Shown: piece by piece, positions 1-7,926 of the stretch | Numbering within the stretch: the first letter of the stretch is position 1 | How the letters are laid out: every line of letters begins with the position of its first letter | From: Bacillota bacterium | GTDB taxonomy: Bacteria; Bacillota; Sulfobacillia; Sulfobacillales; JAIMBI01 | Assembly: GCA_021846565.1 (NCBI GenBank) | Contig: JAJZWS010000015.1 | Coordinates: forward strand, 1-55,165 | Reading direction: 5' to 3' | DNA: 55,165 bases | Notes under the pieces: generated by a model | What the model saw: the letters and a program-made list of their open reading frames with translations, nothing else | Databases searched by the model: none | Told to the model about the DNA's origin: nothing | Program-made: the position numbers and the translations under genes

Positions 1-338
1 GGAGCCTCCGTCGGGGGGGGGGGACACCAACCCGACCCAGCACGAAGCCGGCTCAGCGTGGGGGAAGGGGCGCCGGCCCCGGCTCTGGGGGCGGCCGGGC
101 CGGCCGGTGCTGCCGGGCCGTTTTCGCATCGGGTGCCGGAGGTGGCCTGGTGGGCCCATGAGAAATGGGTCTATCGGTCCATTTTTTCGGCGCCTCAACT
201 TTTTTGCAGGGATAGGTGGGCCGGGCCGCGAAGGGTCGCTTCCCCTCTGAACGGAACGTGAGTTGTATGCGGAACAGTGCCCGACCCTGCATCAGTAAGG
301 ACGCGCCGTGAGCGACTGCGCTAGATGGAGGTGACCCG
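1..338. other. Left-edge region without a recognised gene
   Basis: No reading frame here looks like a protein I recognise, and the open frames are low-complexity Pro/Arg/Gly products typical of GC-rich non-coding DNA. The stretch contains a probable terminator (163-187). At its right end is the ribosome-binding site GGAGGTG that serves the regulator starting at 339. I compared it by eye with tRNA, tmRNA, RNase P and common riboswitch patterns and found no match. Confidence 0.5.
163..187 (+). terminator. Probable rho-independent terminator
   Basis: AAATGG (163-168) pairs with CCATTT (179-184) around a 10-nt loop, and a run of six T (182-187) follows. It would end a plus-strand transcript entering from the left, upstream of the LuxR-type gene. 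The stem is short, so strength is uncertain. Confidence 0.5.
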
Positions 339-1094
339 ATGTCGCTTCGAAGTCCGACTGTCAGTCGCGTGATCGTAACCGGAGGGTCTCCAGGAATGTG
401 CCTAATGCTGGCGGCGTGGCTGTCGGAGGCGGACAGAACCCGCCCATTCATCTCGGCCGCTCCAAACGGCGATCTGAACCTAATTGTCTCCAACGCCGAC
501 GTGGTGGTGGTGGTGACTCAAACCGAAGATGACCTGCAGCGAGTGGCATCCCTGCACACCGTGCGCCGTGAGCACCATCCGTCCCTCCTCGCCCTGCTGG
601 CGGAGCCTTCACCTGCGTTGCTGGGCCGCGTCCTCAGGATGGAGGTTGATGTCGTAGCGGCGATGCCGCTGCCGAGCCGCCTCCTGCTTTCCCTGATGAG
701 CATGACGGTTGACGGCGTCGACCCCGGCACACAGATTGCCGTGCTGCCCGCGGAGTTTGTGGGCCAACTCCCGCTGGTGGATGCGGGGCGCTTCGCCGAC
801 AACCCGGCCCCCTCGGTCGTTGGAGAAGGCTTGAGCCACCGCGAGCAGGAGGTCCTGCAATTGTTGGACCGGGATCTGACCAATGATGCAATCGCGCAGA
901 CCCTGGTGATTTCTCCGTATACGGTTAAGCGGCACCTGGAAAATATTTTTCGCAAACTCGAGGTGAGTTCTCGGTACGAGGCGGTCCGTGCGGCGCATCG
1001 CAGCGGGCTTTTGAAAAGCCGTCGCAGGGACCTGGCGGACAACTTGTTTGCCCGCAACACCGGTGGCATGGCGTTGCACCAGACCAACACTTAG
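339..1094 (+). CDS. LuxR-family transcriptional regulator with degenerate receiver-like N-terminus
   Basis: A 251-residue protein. Residues about 165-230 form a LuxR/FixJ helix-turn-helix, with the hallmarks LSHREQEVLQLL, NDAIAQTLVISPYTVKRHLENIF and KLEVSSRYEA. The N-terminal ~130 residues have receiver-like alternating hydrophobic strands but no clear phosphoacceptor aspartate in the expected motif, so phosphorylation is doubtful. The ATG start is set by GGAGGTG seven bases upstream. No sensor kinase is adjacent. The gene converges on the end of the polysaccharide operon (stop at 1206), so regulation of that locus is possible but only inferred from position. Confidence 0.85.
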   Translation: MSLRSPTVSRVIVTGGSPGMCLMLAAWLSEADRTRPFISAAPNGDLNLIVSNADVVVVVTQTEDDLQRVASLHTVRREHHPSLLALLAEPSPALLGRVLRMEVDVVAAMPLPSRLLLSLMSMTVDGVDPGTQIAVLPAEFVGQLPLVDAGRFADNPAPSVVGEGLSHREQEVLQLLDRDLTNDAIAQTLVISPYTVKRHLENIFRKLEVSSRYEAVRAAHRSGLLKSRRRDLADNLFARNTGGMALHQTNT

Positions 1095-1205
1095 TCACGC
1101 CGAGTCACGCCAAACCCGGGCCCGCAGGGAAGGGCTCCCCAACCTGCCCTCGTGGCTGCGGAGCATCCTTGCCCCGCTCTGGCCGATTCCTCAGTGTGCC
1201 TCGCT

Positions 1206-2369
1206 TCAGGCGCGGTGCGCCCGGGCGATCGCCAGCACGGCCTCGATGACGTCGTCCACGTCAACGTCCGTCATGCTGGGATAAAGCGGCAACGATATTT
1301 CGCCCGCAAAGTAAGCGTCCGCACGCGGAAACATGCCGGGCCGCCAGCCAAACCGCTCCCGATAGTAGCTCATGTGGCTCAGGGGGATAAAATGCACGGC
1401 CGTGCCGATGTTTCGGGCCGTGAGCGCCTCGATGAACGCGTCCCGCCCGATGGAGAGGGTGCCGGGCACCAGCCGCAGGGGATAGAGATGCCAGGCGTGC
1501 ACGACGTCGGACGCCACGTGGGGAATCGTAAGCGCCGGGTCGCCGGAAAACGCACGGTTCATTCGCTGGGCTATGGCCGCCCGCCGCGCCTGCAGCGCGG
1601 GCAGGCGGCCCAGCTGCACCAGCCCCAGGGCCGCCTGGACGTCAGTCATGTTGTACTTATAGCCCGGCTCTAAAATGTCGTAGCGCCACTGGCCCGTCTT
1701 GGTGTAGCGGTTCCACGCATTTTTGCTCATCCCATGCAGGCCCAGCACGCGCAGCCGCTCTTCGGTGGCCTGGTCGGGCACCACCAGCGCGCCGCCTTCG
1801 CCGGTGGCCAGGTTCTTGGTGGCGTAGAACGAAAACGCCGCCAGCCAGGGAAACGACCCGATGCGCCGCCCATGATATTCGGTGGCCATCGCGTGGGCGG
1901 CGTCTTCGACGATCCCAAGCCCGCGCTCGCCCGCCAGCGCCGCCAGGGCATCCCAGTCCGCGGGATGGCCCGCCAGATCCACCGGCAGGATCGCGCGGGT
2001 GGCCGGGGTGATGGCCGCGCGCACCGCCTCGGGGTCAATGCACCCCGTTGCGGGGTCCACGTCGGCCAGCACCGGGGTGGCCCCGACATGCAGGATGACG
2101 TTGACCGACGCGGCAAACGTCAGCGGTGTCGTGATCACCTCATCGCCCGGTCCCACACCGCTGGCGATGAGGGCCAGGTGGAGGGCGGCCGTGCAGGAAT
2201 TGAGGGCCACCACGCGGGCTCCCCCCAAGTACGCCGAGAGCGCCTCCTCGAAAGCGCCGACCCGGGGTCCCCGCGTGATCCACAGCGAGCGCACCGCCTC
2301 GGCCACCGCCTCGGCCTCCTCGACGCCCATCGCCGGCCGATTGTAGTCCAGGTACGTCTCCCGCGCCAT
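1206..2369 (-). CDS. DegT/DnrJ/EryC1/StrS aminotransferase (ArnB/PglE-like)
   Basis: A 387-residue PLP-dependent sugar aminotransferase of normal family length. The PLP lysine lies in FSFYATKNLATGEGGALV, and EDAAHA is the cofactor-binding Asp region. The segments PGYKYNMTDVQAAL, GIGTAVHFIPLS and YYRERF resemble ArnB and PglE, which aminate the C4 keto group of 4-keto-6-deoxy UDP-sugars. The CapD-like dehydratase at 9251-11197 could supply such a substrate. AAGGGGGC precedes the ATG. It is the last gene of the minus-strand series, 38 bases after the epimerase. The exact sugar substrate cannot be read from sequence. Confidence 0.9.
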   Translation of the reverse strand: MARETYLDYNRPAMGVEEAEAVAEAVRSLWITRGPRVGAFEEALSAYLGGARVVALNSCTAALHLALIASGVGPGDEVITTPLTFAASVNVILHVGATPVLADVDPATGCIDPEAVRAAITPATRAILPVDLAGHPADWDALAALAGERGLGIVEDAAHAMATEYHGRRIGSFPWLAAFSFYATKNLATGEGGALVVPDQATEERLRVLGLHGMSKNAWNRYTKTGQWRYDILEPGYKYNMTDVQAALGLVQLGRLPALQARRAAIAQRMNRAFSGDPALTIPHVASDVVHAWHLYPLRLVPGTLSIGRDAFIEALTARNIGTAVHFIPLSHMSYYRERFGWRPGMFPRADAYFAGEISLPLYPSMTDVDVDDVIEAVLAIARAHRA

Positions 2370-2407
2370 CGATCTGCCCCCTTGCCTCTGCCCGTGCTAT
2401 GACCCTC

Positions 2408-3451
2408 CTACGCCTGGATCAGGTCCGACACGATGGCCGCCGCCACCCCCGTGGCCGCGGACCGCGCTTGGCCCCGCGCCTGTCCCGACGCCATCGCGGC
2501 CGCCAGATCCCCTGGCTCGGGCACCAGGACGGCATGCCCTCCCTCCAAAAGGTCCAGCCACTCGGTTTCGGTGCGCAGGATGTAGCACGGCACCCCCAAA
2601 AGGCCGGCTTCCCGCTGCACGCCGCCCGAATCGGTGACGACCGCCCGCGCATGGCGTATCAACGCCAAACTTTCCGGATATCCCACAGGCTCCACCACCC
2701 GAATGCCCGCCGGCAGATGAGAGCCGGCCTGGTCCAGCCGTGCACGCGTGCGCGGATGCATCGGCCAGACGACGGGCCCCGGAAGAGTCCCCAGTGCCGT
2801 GATGATGGCGGCCAGCCGCCGGCCATCGTCGGTGTTCTCCTGCCGATGCACGGTGGCGAGATGATACCCGCCGGCCTGCAGGCCAAGCGTCCCCAGCCAG
2901 GATGCGGGCCGTTCGGGCACCAGGGCCAGCGCCTCATCCATCACATCCCCCACCACCGACACTCCCTGCGTGATGCCCTCTAAAGCCAGCTGGCGCGCCG
3001 CAAAGGGCGCCGGGCAGTACAGGCGCGCGGCCAGATGGTCCGTCAGCACGCGGTTCACCTCTTCGGGCATGGCTCGGTTGTAGCTGCGCAGGCCCGCCTC
3101 CACGTGCGCCACCGGCACCTGGAGCTTGGCGGCCGCCAAGGCGCCGGCCAGCGTGCTGTTGGTGTCGCCGTACACCAGCACCCAGTCGGGTTGCTCGCGC
3201 TGGATCACCGGGTCGAGACGCTTTAACATTTCCCCGGTTTGTTCGCCATGCGTCCCCGATCCCACCCCCAGCGCCACGTCGGGGGTGGGAAGCGGGAGCT
3301 GGTCGAAAAACACCCGCGACAAATTCTGGTCGTAGTGCTGGCCCGTGTGCACCAACACCTCCGTGGCCACCTGACGGAGCGCCGCCGACAGGACGGCCGC
3401 TTTGATGAACTGCGGCCGCGCCCCCACCACGGTCAGGATCTTCCGGGCCAT
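2408..3451 (-). CDS. wbpI: Non-hydrolysing UDP-sugar 2-epimerase, WbpI-like
   Basis: A 347-residue WecB/WbpI-family enzyme. N-terminal VVGARPQFIKAA, the conserved HVEAGLRS, and VTDSGGVQREA are family motifs. The stretch PCYILRTETEWLDLLEGG (TETEW rather than the TERPE of plain UDP-GlcNAc epimerases) is the form I associate with WbpI, which epimerises UDP-2,3-diacetamido-glucuronic acid at C2 to the manno form. The start codon overlaps the stop of the wbpE-like gene (TAATG), implying translational coupling. The other four Wbp steps in the locus support this choice. A UDP-GlcNAc 2-epimerase (WecB) is the main alternative. Confidence 0.85.
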   Translation of the reverse strand: MARKILTVVGARPQFIKAAVLSAALRQVATEVLVHTGQHYDQNLSRVFFDQLPLPTPDVALGVGSGTHGEQTGEMLKRLDPVIQREQPDWVLVYGDTNSTLAGALAAAKLQVPVAHVEAGLRSYNRAMPEEVNRVLTDHLAARLYCPAPFAARQLALEGITQGVSVVGDVMDEALALVPERPASWLGTLGLQAGGYHLATVHRQENTDDGRRLAAIITALGTLPGPVVWPMHPRTRARLDQAGSHLPAGIRVVEPVGYPESLALIRHARAVVTDSGGVQREAGLLGVPCYILRTETEWLDLLEGGHAVLVPEPGDLAAAMASGQARGQARSAATGVAAAIVSDLIQA

Positions 3452-4755
3452 TACGACCGTCCGCGGTAAAACGCCGCCACCGCATCAACCACCCGGTCCA
3501 CCGCCGCGGGCGCCAGTTCCGGAAACAGCGGGAGGGCGAGCGCCTCCCGGGTCAGCCGCTCCGCCTCGGGAAAGGCGCCGGCCCCGACGCCCGCAGCCGC
3601 CAGCGCGGGCATCAGGTGCAGCGCGTGCGGGTAGTACACGGTGGTGCCGATGCCCGCCGCTTTCAGATGCGCGGCGAGCGCATCCCGGGCATGCGCCCGC
3701 ACCGTGTACTGGTGATACACGTGCTGCGCGCCGTCCGGCACGGCCTGGGGCGTCACCCATCCGGCCAGTCCCGCGTCGGCAATCCCCTGGGTGTATCGCG
3801 CCGCTAGGGCCTGACGCGCCGCCGTCCACTCCGCGACGTGCCCAAGCTTCACCCGCAGCACAGCCGCCTGCAGCGCGTCCAGGCGCGAATTGATGCCCGG
3901 AACTTCATGGTAGTACTTTTGCCGTGCACCGTGGCGCGCCAGCATCTTCACTTGGTCGGCCAGCGCCTCATCGCGGGTGGTGACCAATCCCGCGTCGCCA
4001 AACGCGCCCCAATTTTTCGTCGGAAAGAACGAAAAGCACCCCAGAGCCCCCACGGTGCCGGCCACCCGACCATCCCGGGACGCCAGGATGGCCTGGGCAG
4101 CATCTTCCACAATGGGGCCCGGAAATTGTCGACCCATCGTGGTCACGTCGGCCATCAGCCCAAACAGATGGACCGGCAATATGGCCCGGGTTCGGGGGGT
4201 CACCCGCGCCAGCGCCCCTGCCGTGTCCAGGTTAAACGTATCGCGATCGATGTCGGCGAAGACCGGCCGCGCGCCCGTTCTCAAAATACTGCCTGCTGTT
4301 GCAAAGAATGTAAACGGAGTGGTGATGACATCGTCCCCCGGCCCTACCCCCAGGGCACAAAGGGCGAGGTACAGGGCATCGGAGCCATTGGCCACGCCAA
4401 CCGCCGTCACGCCGCTGCCGAGGAGTTGGGCCGCTTCGCGCTCCAGCGCCGCCACCTCGGGACCCTGGATGAACTGACCGGAGTCCACGACCCGTGCCCA
4501 AGCCGCATCCAGTTCCGGCCGCAGCGCCGCAATCTGTTCGGTGAGGGTGAAGCTGGGAATCTCAATGGGTGCCTTTTGCTTCGGATCCGCGGCCGGCAGG
4601 CGGCTCGTGTTTTGGTTGGTGTCCGTGATGGGTATCCCCCGCTTCTCGACGAATCTGACGAGGCGGCCTCGTCCACGGTCCAGGATACAACGACGGAGCG
4701 ATGCGCGGGAGGCATAGCCCCCGGGGGAGATCCCGGTTTCATGCTTTGGTGGCAC
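3451..4755 (-). CDS. wbpE: DegT-family aminotransferase, WbpE-like
   Basis: A PLP-dependent sugar aminotransferase. The family domain begins at IEIPSFTLTEQIAALRPELD and includes SGQFIQGPEV, TTPFTFFATAGSI, EDAAQAI, the PLP lysine in FSFFPTKNWGAFGDAG, and SRLDALQAAVL. It probably puts the C3 amino group on the 3-keto UDP-GlcNAc-uronate made by the WbpB-like enzyme. The start is uncertain. The first in-frame GTG with a plausible GGAG site is at 4755, giving about 60 residues beyond the family N-terminus with no family resemblance. An ATT at 4566 lies just where the domain begins. A start-codon change or small indel near 4570 should be considered. Confidence 0.82.
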   Translation of the reverse strand: MPPKHETGISPGGYASRASLRRCILDRGRGRLVRFVEKRGIPITDTNQNTSRLPAADPKQKAPIEIPSFTLTEQIAALRPELDAAWARVVDSGQFIQGPEVAALEREAAQLLGSGVTAVGVANGSDALYLALCALGVGPGDDVITTPFTFFATAGSILRTGARPVFADIDRDTFNLDTAGALARVTPRTRAILPVHLFGLMADVTTMGRQFPGPIVEDAAQAILASRDGRVAGTVGALGCFSFFPTKNWGAFGDAGLVTTRDEALADQVKMLARHGARQKYYHEVPGINSRLDALQAAVLRVKLGHVAEWTAARQALAARYTQGIADAGLAGWVTPQAVPDGAQHVYHQYTVRAHARDALAAHLKAAGIGTTVYYPHALHLMPALAAAGVGAGAFPEAERLTREALALPLFPELAPAAVDRVVDAVAAFYRGRS

Positions 4756-4777
4756 CACCTTCTTCTCCGTGCATAAC

Positions 4778-4806
4778 TTGCCGTTGAGCCCATGATTAGC
4801 TATCTC
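4778..4806 (+). promoter_or_regulatory. Probable sigma-70-type promoter for the peptidoglycan-binding gene
   Basis: TTGCCG (4778-4783) and TATCTC (4801-4806) are separated by exactly 17 bases. The predicted transcript would have a leader of about 110 bases before the ATG at 4924. The same TTGCCG -35 box recurs in the second promoter of the gene at 11748. Confidence 0.5.
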
Positions 4807-4923
4807 GCATCCCAGAGCTGACGCGGCCGGTTGTTCGAAAGGGTCCGTTCCGTCGATGGTTCCCGTCCCGGGACACGAGTCGCCACGGCGCCCCGTTGCA
4901 CGGCACAAGGAGGTTCGTTTCTG

Positions 4924-6126
4924 ATGGCACTGTTTGACAGCACCTTTGCTCCGTACCACCCGTTTGGCAGCCGCCTCCTGAACATCGGCGCGGAGGGAAC
5001 CGACGTCGCGGTGGTTCAGGCGGTGTACGACCTCATGCTGTCCACCATGAACCCGTCGTCGGGTCCCATCGGGTCCCCCATCACGATTGACGGCAAGTAC
5101 GGCGCCGCCACCAAAGCGGCCGTCCGCGCCATCCAGTCCTACTTCGGCATTGCCAACGACGGCGTCGCGGGCGAAAACACGTACTGGCTCTATGGCCAAG
5201 GGGTGGGGTCGCACGTGAGCTTCGGAGGACCGGTGTACGGCAGCCGGCAGCTGCAGACGGGCAACAGCGGCGGCGACGTCACCATCCTGCAAAATCGCCT
5301 GAACCTGTTTCGCTACGCCAGCATCATCGGGCACCCCGCCACCACCACGTTTGACAGCGCCACGGCGTCGGCGGTGCTGGCGTTCAAGTCCGACGCGGAG
5401 TCCAACGGCGACACCGGATTGCCATCCAACCCCATCGCCGGATTCGGCTTCTACGACGCCACGTGGATCTATACGTTTGCGGGCGGCCGCGCGATGGAGA
5501 CCGGCCGCAACGGCTTTGACGTGGTGTTCCTGCAGGTCCTGCTGACCGACCTCGGGTACTACACGGGCCGGGTCACGGGGTACTACGACCCCGCAACGCG
5601 CGACGCGGTGCGCGCCTTCCAGCGCGCGGTGGGCATCACGGTGGACGGGATCGTCGGCCCGGTCACGTTTTACCAGCTGGGCAAGCGGAATCCCCACGCG
5701 GCCCCGAATCCCCTCGGGATCGCCTGGCCGCCCGCCATCACACCCGAGGTGTCGGTGTGCTCCTCGCCGCTCTTGTCCACCTTGTCGTCGAACCTGCACC
5801 CCTTTGGGTCCGCCTCGCTCACCATGAACGAGTCCGAGGGATTTGAAGCCTTGAACGTGACCGGCAACACCATGCCCGAGCCAACGTCCTTTGGGACGCG
5901 CTACGGCACCTACGCCTTCACGGTGACCAATCCCATCACCGGCACGGTGTTTGCCAACCAGCTCATGGTCCGCCTGTCGGGCGCCGACGACTGGGGCGGC
6001 AGTCTGGACGTGGGCGTGGCCACCATCCCCAAGGGAGCCGTGGCGGTGTATCCCACGCCCACCGGCTCCAGCACCGGCCCCTACGGCCCCCGCGTGCTGG
6101 CGGGCAACCTCGCCAGCTGCCACTAA
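4924..6126 (+). CDS. Protein with three peptidoglycan-binding (PG_binding_1-like) repeats
   Basis: A 400-residue protein. Three PG_binding_1-type modules are visible: residues ~20-88 (DGKYGAATKAAVRAIQSYFG), ~103-160 (FDSATASAVLAFKSD) and ~190-255 (YYDPATRDAVRAFQRAVG then VDGIVGPVT). A C-terminal ~130-residue beta-rich tail of unknown fold follows. The first residues (MALFDSTFAPYHPFG) are not a signal peptide, so export, if any, is unconventional. The start is fixed by AAGGAGG ten bases upstream. The gene sits inverted between the two halves of the glycan operon, suggesting an envelope role. Very similar proteins are, from memory, typical of Sulfobacillus. Confidence 0.88.
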   Translation: MALFDSTFAPYHPFGSRLLNIGAEGTDVAVVQAVYDLMLSTMNPSSGPIGSPITIDGKYGAATKAAVRAIQSYFGIANDGVAGENTYWLYGQGVGSHVSFGGPVYGSRQLQTGNSGGDVTILQNRLNLFRYASIIGHPATTTFDSATASAVLAFKSDAESNGDTGLPSNPIAGFGFYDATWIYTFAGGRAMETGRNGFDVVFLQVLLTDLGYYTGRVTGYYDPATRDAVRAFQRAVGITVDGIVGPVTFYQLGKRNPHAAPNPLGIAWPPAITPEVSVCSSPLLSTLSSNLHPFGSASLTMNESEGFEALNVTGNTMPEPTSFGTRYGTYAFTVTNPITGTVFANQLMVRLSGADDWGGSLDVGVATIPKGAVAVYPTPTGSSTGPYGPRVLAGNLASCH

Positions 6127-6144
6127 CCCGACCCACCTTGACCT

Positions 6145-6165
6145 GGGGGGCGGCGCCCGCCCCCC
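6145..6165. terminator. GC-rich hairpin between convergent genes
   Basis: A nine-base stem (6145-6153 with 6157-6165) with a 3-nt loop lies directly between the stop of the peptidoglycan-binding gene and the stop of the acetyltransferase gene. It can fold on either strand and may end both transcripts. No U-tract follows, so efficiency is uncertain. Confidence 0.45.
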
Positions 6166-6902
6166 TATCGGCTTCCCTGGGGGGCGGCATCGTCCGGATA
6201 GATGAGCTGCTCGGCAGGCGTATCGCGCACCTCACGAGCGGGCACGCCCATTACCACACGGTACGGCGGCACGTCCCGGGTGGCCACAGCGCCCGCCGCC
6301 ACCACCGCCTCCTGCCCCACGCGAATGCCGGGCAAGAGCACGGCCCCTGCCCCCACACGCGCGCCCCGTTCGATGTGCGGCCCGCGCTGGGCGCCGTGCC
6401 GCGCCGCGGTCCGGGCCAGATAGGGGTCGTTGGTGGTGGTCACGTGGGGCGCGAGAAACACGTCTTCGGCCACGGTGGAGCGGGCCGTCAGGTACGCGCC
6501 GGTCTGCAGTTTGGTGCGCGCCCCCACCGTGCTGTCGTTCTCAATGGTAGCCAAATGGCCCACCACCACCTGGTCGCCCAGTCGACAGCGCTCCCGCACC
6601 TGCGCCCCGTCGGCCACAAAGACCTGCTCGCCCAGGGTGGTGCCGGCATAGAGAATCGCATGGGTTCCCACGTGGGTCCCGCGCCCCACCACCAACGGCG
6701 GCAGGTCCGACACCGCGAGCGTGCTGGTGGCCGATCGGGCGGGCGGCTTGCCCAGCACCGCGTAGTCCTCCACCACCACGTCCTCGGCAATCCGCGTGCC
6801 GGGATACACCACCACGCCGTGTCCCAGCACCACGTGCGCTCCAAACTCGGCGTCCTCTCCGATTTCAACCCCCGGTCCCTGCCGCTCAGGTGCCTTGGCC
6901 AT
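6165..6902 (-). CDS. wbpD: Left-handed beta-helix N-acetyltransferase, WbpD/WlbB-like
   Basis: A 245-residue hexapeptide-repeat acyltransferase. Repeats such as VEIGEDAEFGAHVVLG, VVVGRGTHVGTHAILY and IERGARVGAGAVLLPG form a left-handed beta helix ending in VVMGVPAREV. In the Wbp pathway this enzyme acetylates the C3 amine of UDP-2-acetamido-3-amino-glucuronate. The start is taken at the ATG overlapping the end of the oxidoreductase gene by 17 bases. An upstream in-frame extension of 18 residues lies wholly inside that gene and looks spurious. Substrate assignment rests on operon context. Confidence 0.87.
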   Translation of the reverse strand: MAKAPERQGPGVEIGEDAEFGAHVVLGHGVVVYPGTRIAEDVVVEDYAVLGKPPARSATSTLAVSDLPPLVVGRGTHVGTHAILYAGTTLGEQVFVADGAQVRERCRLGDQVVVGHLATIENDSTVGARTKLQTGAYLTARSTVAEDVFLAPHVTTTNDPYLARTAARHGAQRGPHIERGARVGAGAVLLPGIRVGQEAVVAAGAVATRDVPPYRVVMGVPAREVRDTPAEQLIYPDDAAPQGSR

Positions 6903-7923
6903 GGGCTGCCTCCAGTGACACCGGGTGGTCCAGAGCCGCCGATCGTGTGAGCGCATCCACGAGCGCCAGCGCGTCCAACGTGGACGCCGCCGACAGGACG
7001 GGCGGCTGGCGCGTCGCGATGGACTCCAAAAAGTCCTCCAGCGCCTGCAGGTGGCTGGCCCAAGTGGGCTCTGCCGGACGCTCGGCCAGCGCGCGGAGCA
7101 CCCTCGCGTCGCGGTCCCCGTCGGGCGTCCGCAGCACGGACAATTCGGCTGCGGTCGGCCCCAGCACCGCCACCCCCTCGCTGCCCACCACGGTAAGCCG
7201 CTCTTCGAGATTGGTGCGGGGCACCGACGTGGTGGCCGCCACGGTCACCAGCGCCCCGCTGCGAAACCGCACGGTGCCCGCCACGGTGTCCTCCGCCTCG
7301 ATGGTGTGGGTCTTGGTGTCCGCATAGCAAAACACTTCGGCGGCCGGGCCAAACACTTCCACCGCCAAGTCTAGCGCGTGAACCGCCTGATTAAAAAGCA
7401 TGCCGCCATCCAGCGCCCGGGTGCCCCGCCAGCTGGCTTCATCGAAGTAAGCCTGGGGGCGGGCCCATCGGACGGCCACTCCACCGGACAGCAACGTGCC
7501 GAGAGCGCCCTCCCGCACGAGGGACAGCAGCGCGGCGGGGGCCGCCAGCAGCCGATTGAAGTGGGTCACCGCCAAAATGACCCCGGCGTCCTCGGCAAAC
7601 TGTGTCAGCGTGCGTGCCACCTCGATGGAGAGCGCCAGCGGCTTTTCCACCAACACATCCAGTCCCTGTTCCATGGCTTCCATCGCCTGCTCGGGATGGA
7701 GCCCGGACGGGCTGGCCAAGATCACCGCATCCAGCCCTTCGTGGTGAATCAGATCGGTGGGCCGCTCGTAGGCCGTCGCGTCAAACGGCACGCCGGCCGC
7801 CTCGGCACGTTCGCGGTCCGTGTCGCACGTGGCCACTAGCGTGGCCTCCGGGAGACGCGCGAGCGCTTGCAGGTGCTTTTGGCCAATTTTGCCGCAGCCG
7901 ATGATCCCTATTCTGATGGCCAT
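6886..7923 (-). CDS. wbpB: Gfo/Idh/MocA-family oxidoreductase, WbpB/WlbA-like
   Basis: A 345-residue NAD(P)-dependent oxidoreductase. The Rossmann motif GIIGCGKIGQKHL is at residues 5-17, the catalytic EKP signature is in VLVEKPLALS, and WRGTRALDGGMLFNQAVHALD matches the substrate domain of WlbA-type 3-dehydrogenases. It is expected to oxidise C3 of UDP-GlcNAc-uronate ahead of the aminotransferase step. It starts three bases after the dehydrogenase stop and overlaps the acetyltransferase start, so the genes are one transcription unit. The family is broad, and the role is chosen from its neighbours. Confidence 0.87.
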   Translation of the reverse strand: MAIRIGIIGCGKIGQKHLQALARLPEATLVATCDTDRERAEAAGVPFDATAYERPTDLIHHEGLDAVILASPSGLHPEQAMEAMEQGLDVLVEKPLALSIEVARTLTQFAEDAGVILAVTHFNRLLAAPAALLSLVREGALGTLLSGGVAVRWARPQAYFDEASWRGTRALDGGMLFNQAVHALDLAVEVFGPAAEVFCYADTKTHTIEAEDTVAGTVRFRSGALVTVAATTSVPRTNLEERLTVVGSEGVAVLGPTAAELSVLRTPDGDRDARVLRALAERPAEPTWASHLQALEDFLESIATRQPPVLSAASTLDALALVDALTRSAALDHPVSLEAAHGQGT

Positions 7924-7926
7924 CGG

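Noticed and set aside
4831-6123. Minus-strand open frame continuing upstream of the wbpE-like gene (total 890 codons)
   Set aside because: This part is antisense to the peptidoglycan-binding gene and gives a His/Gly/Arg-rich product without family similarity; it is a GC-bias shadow.
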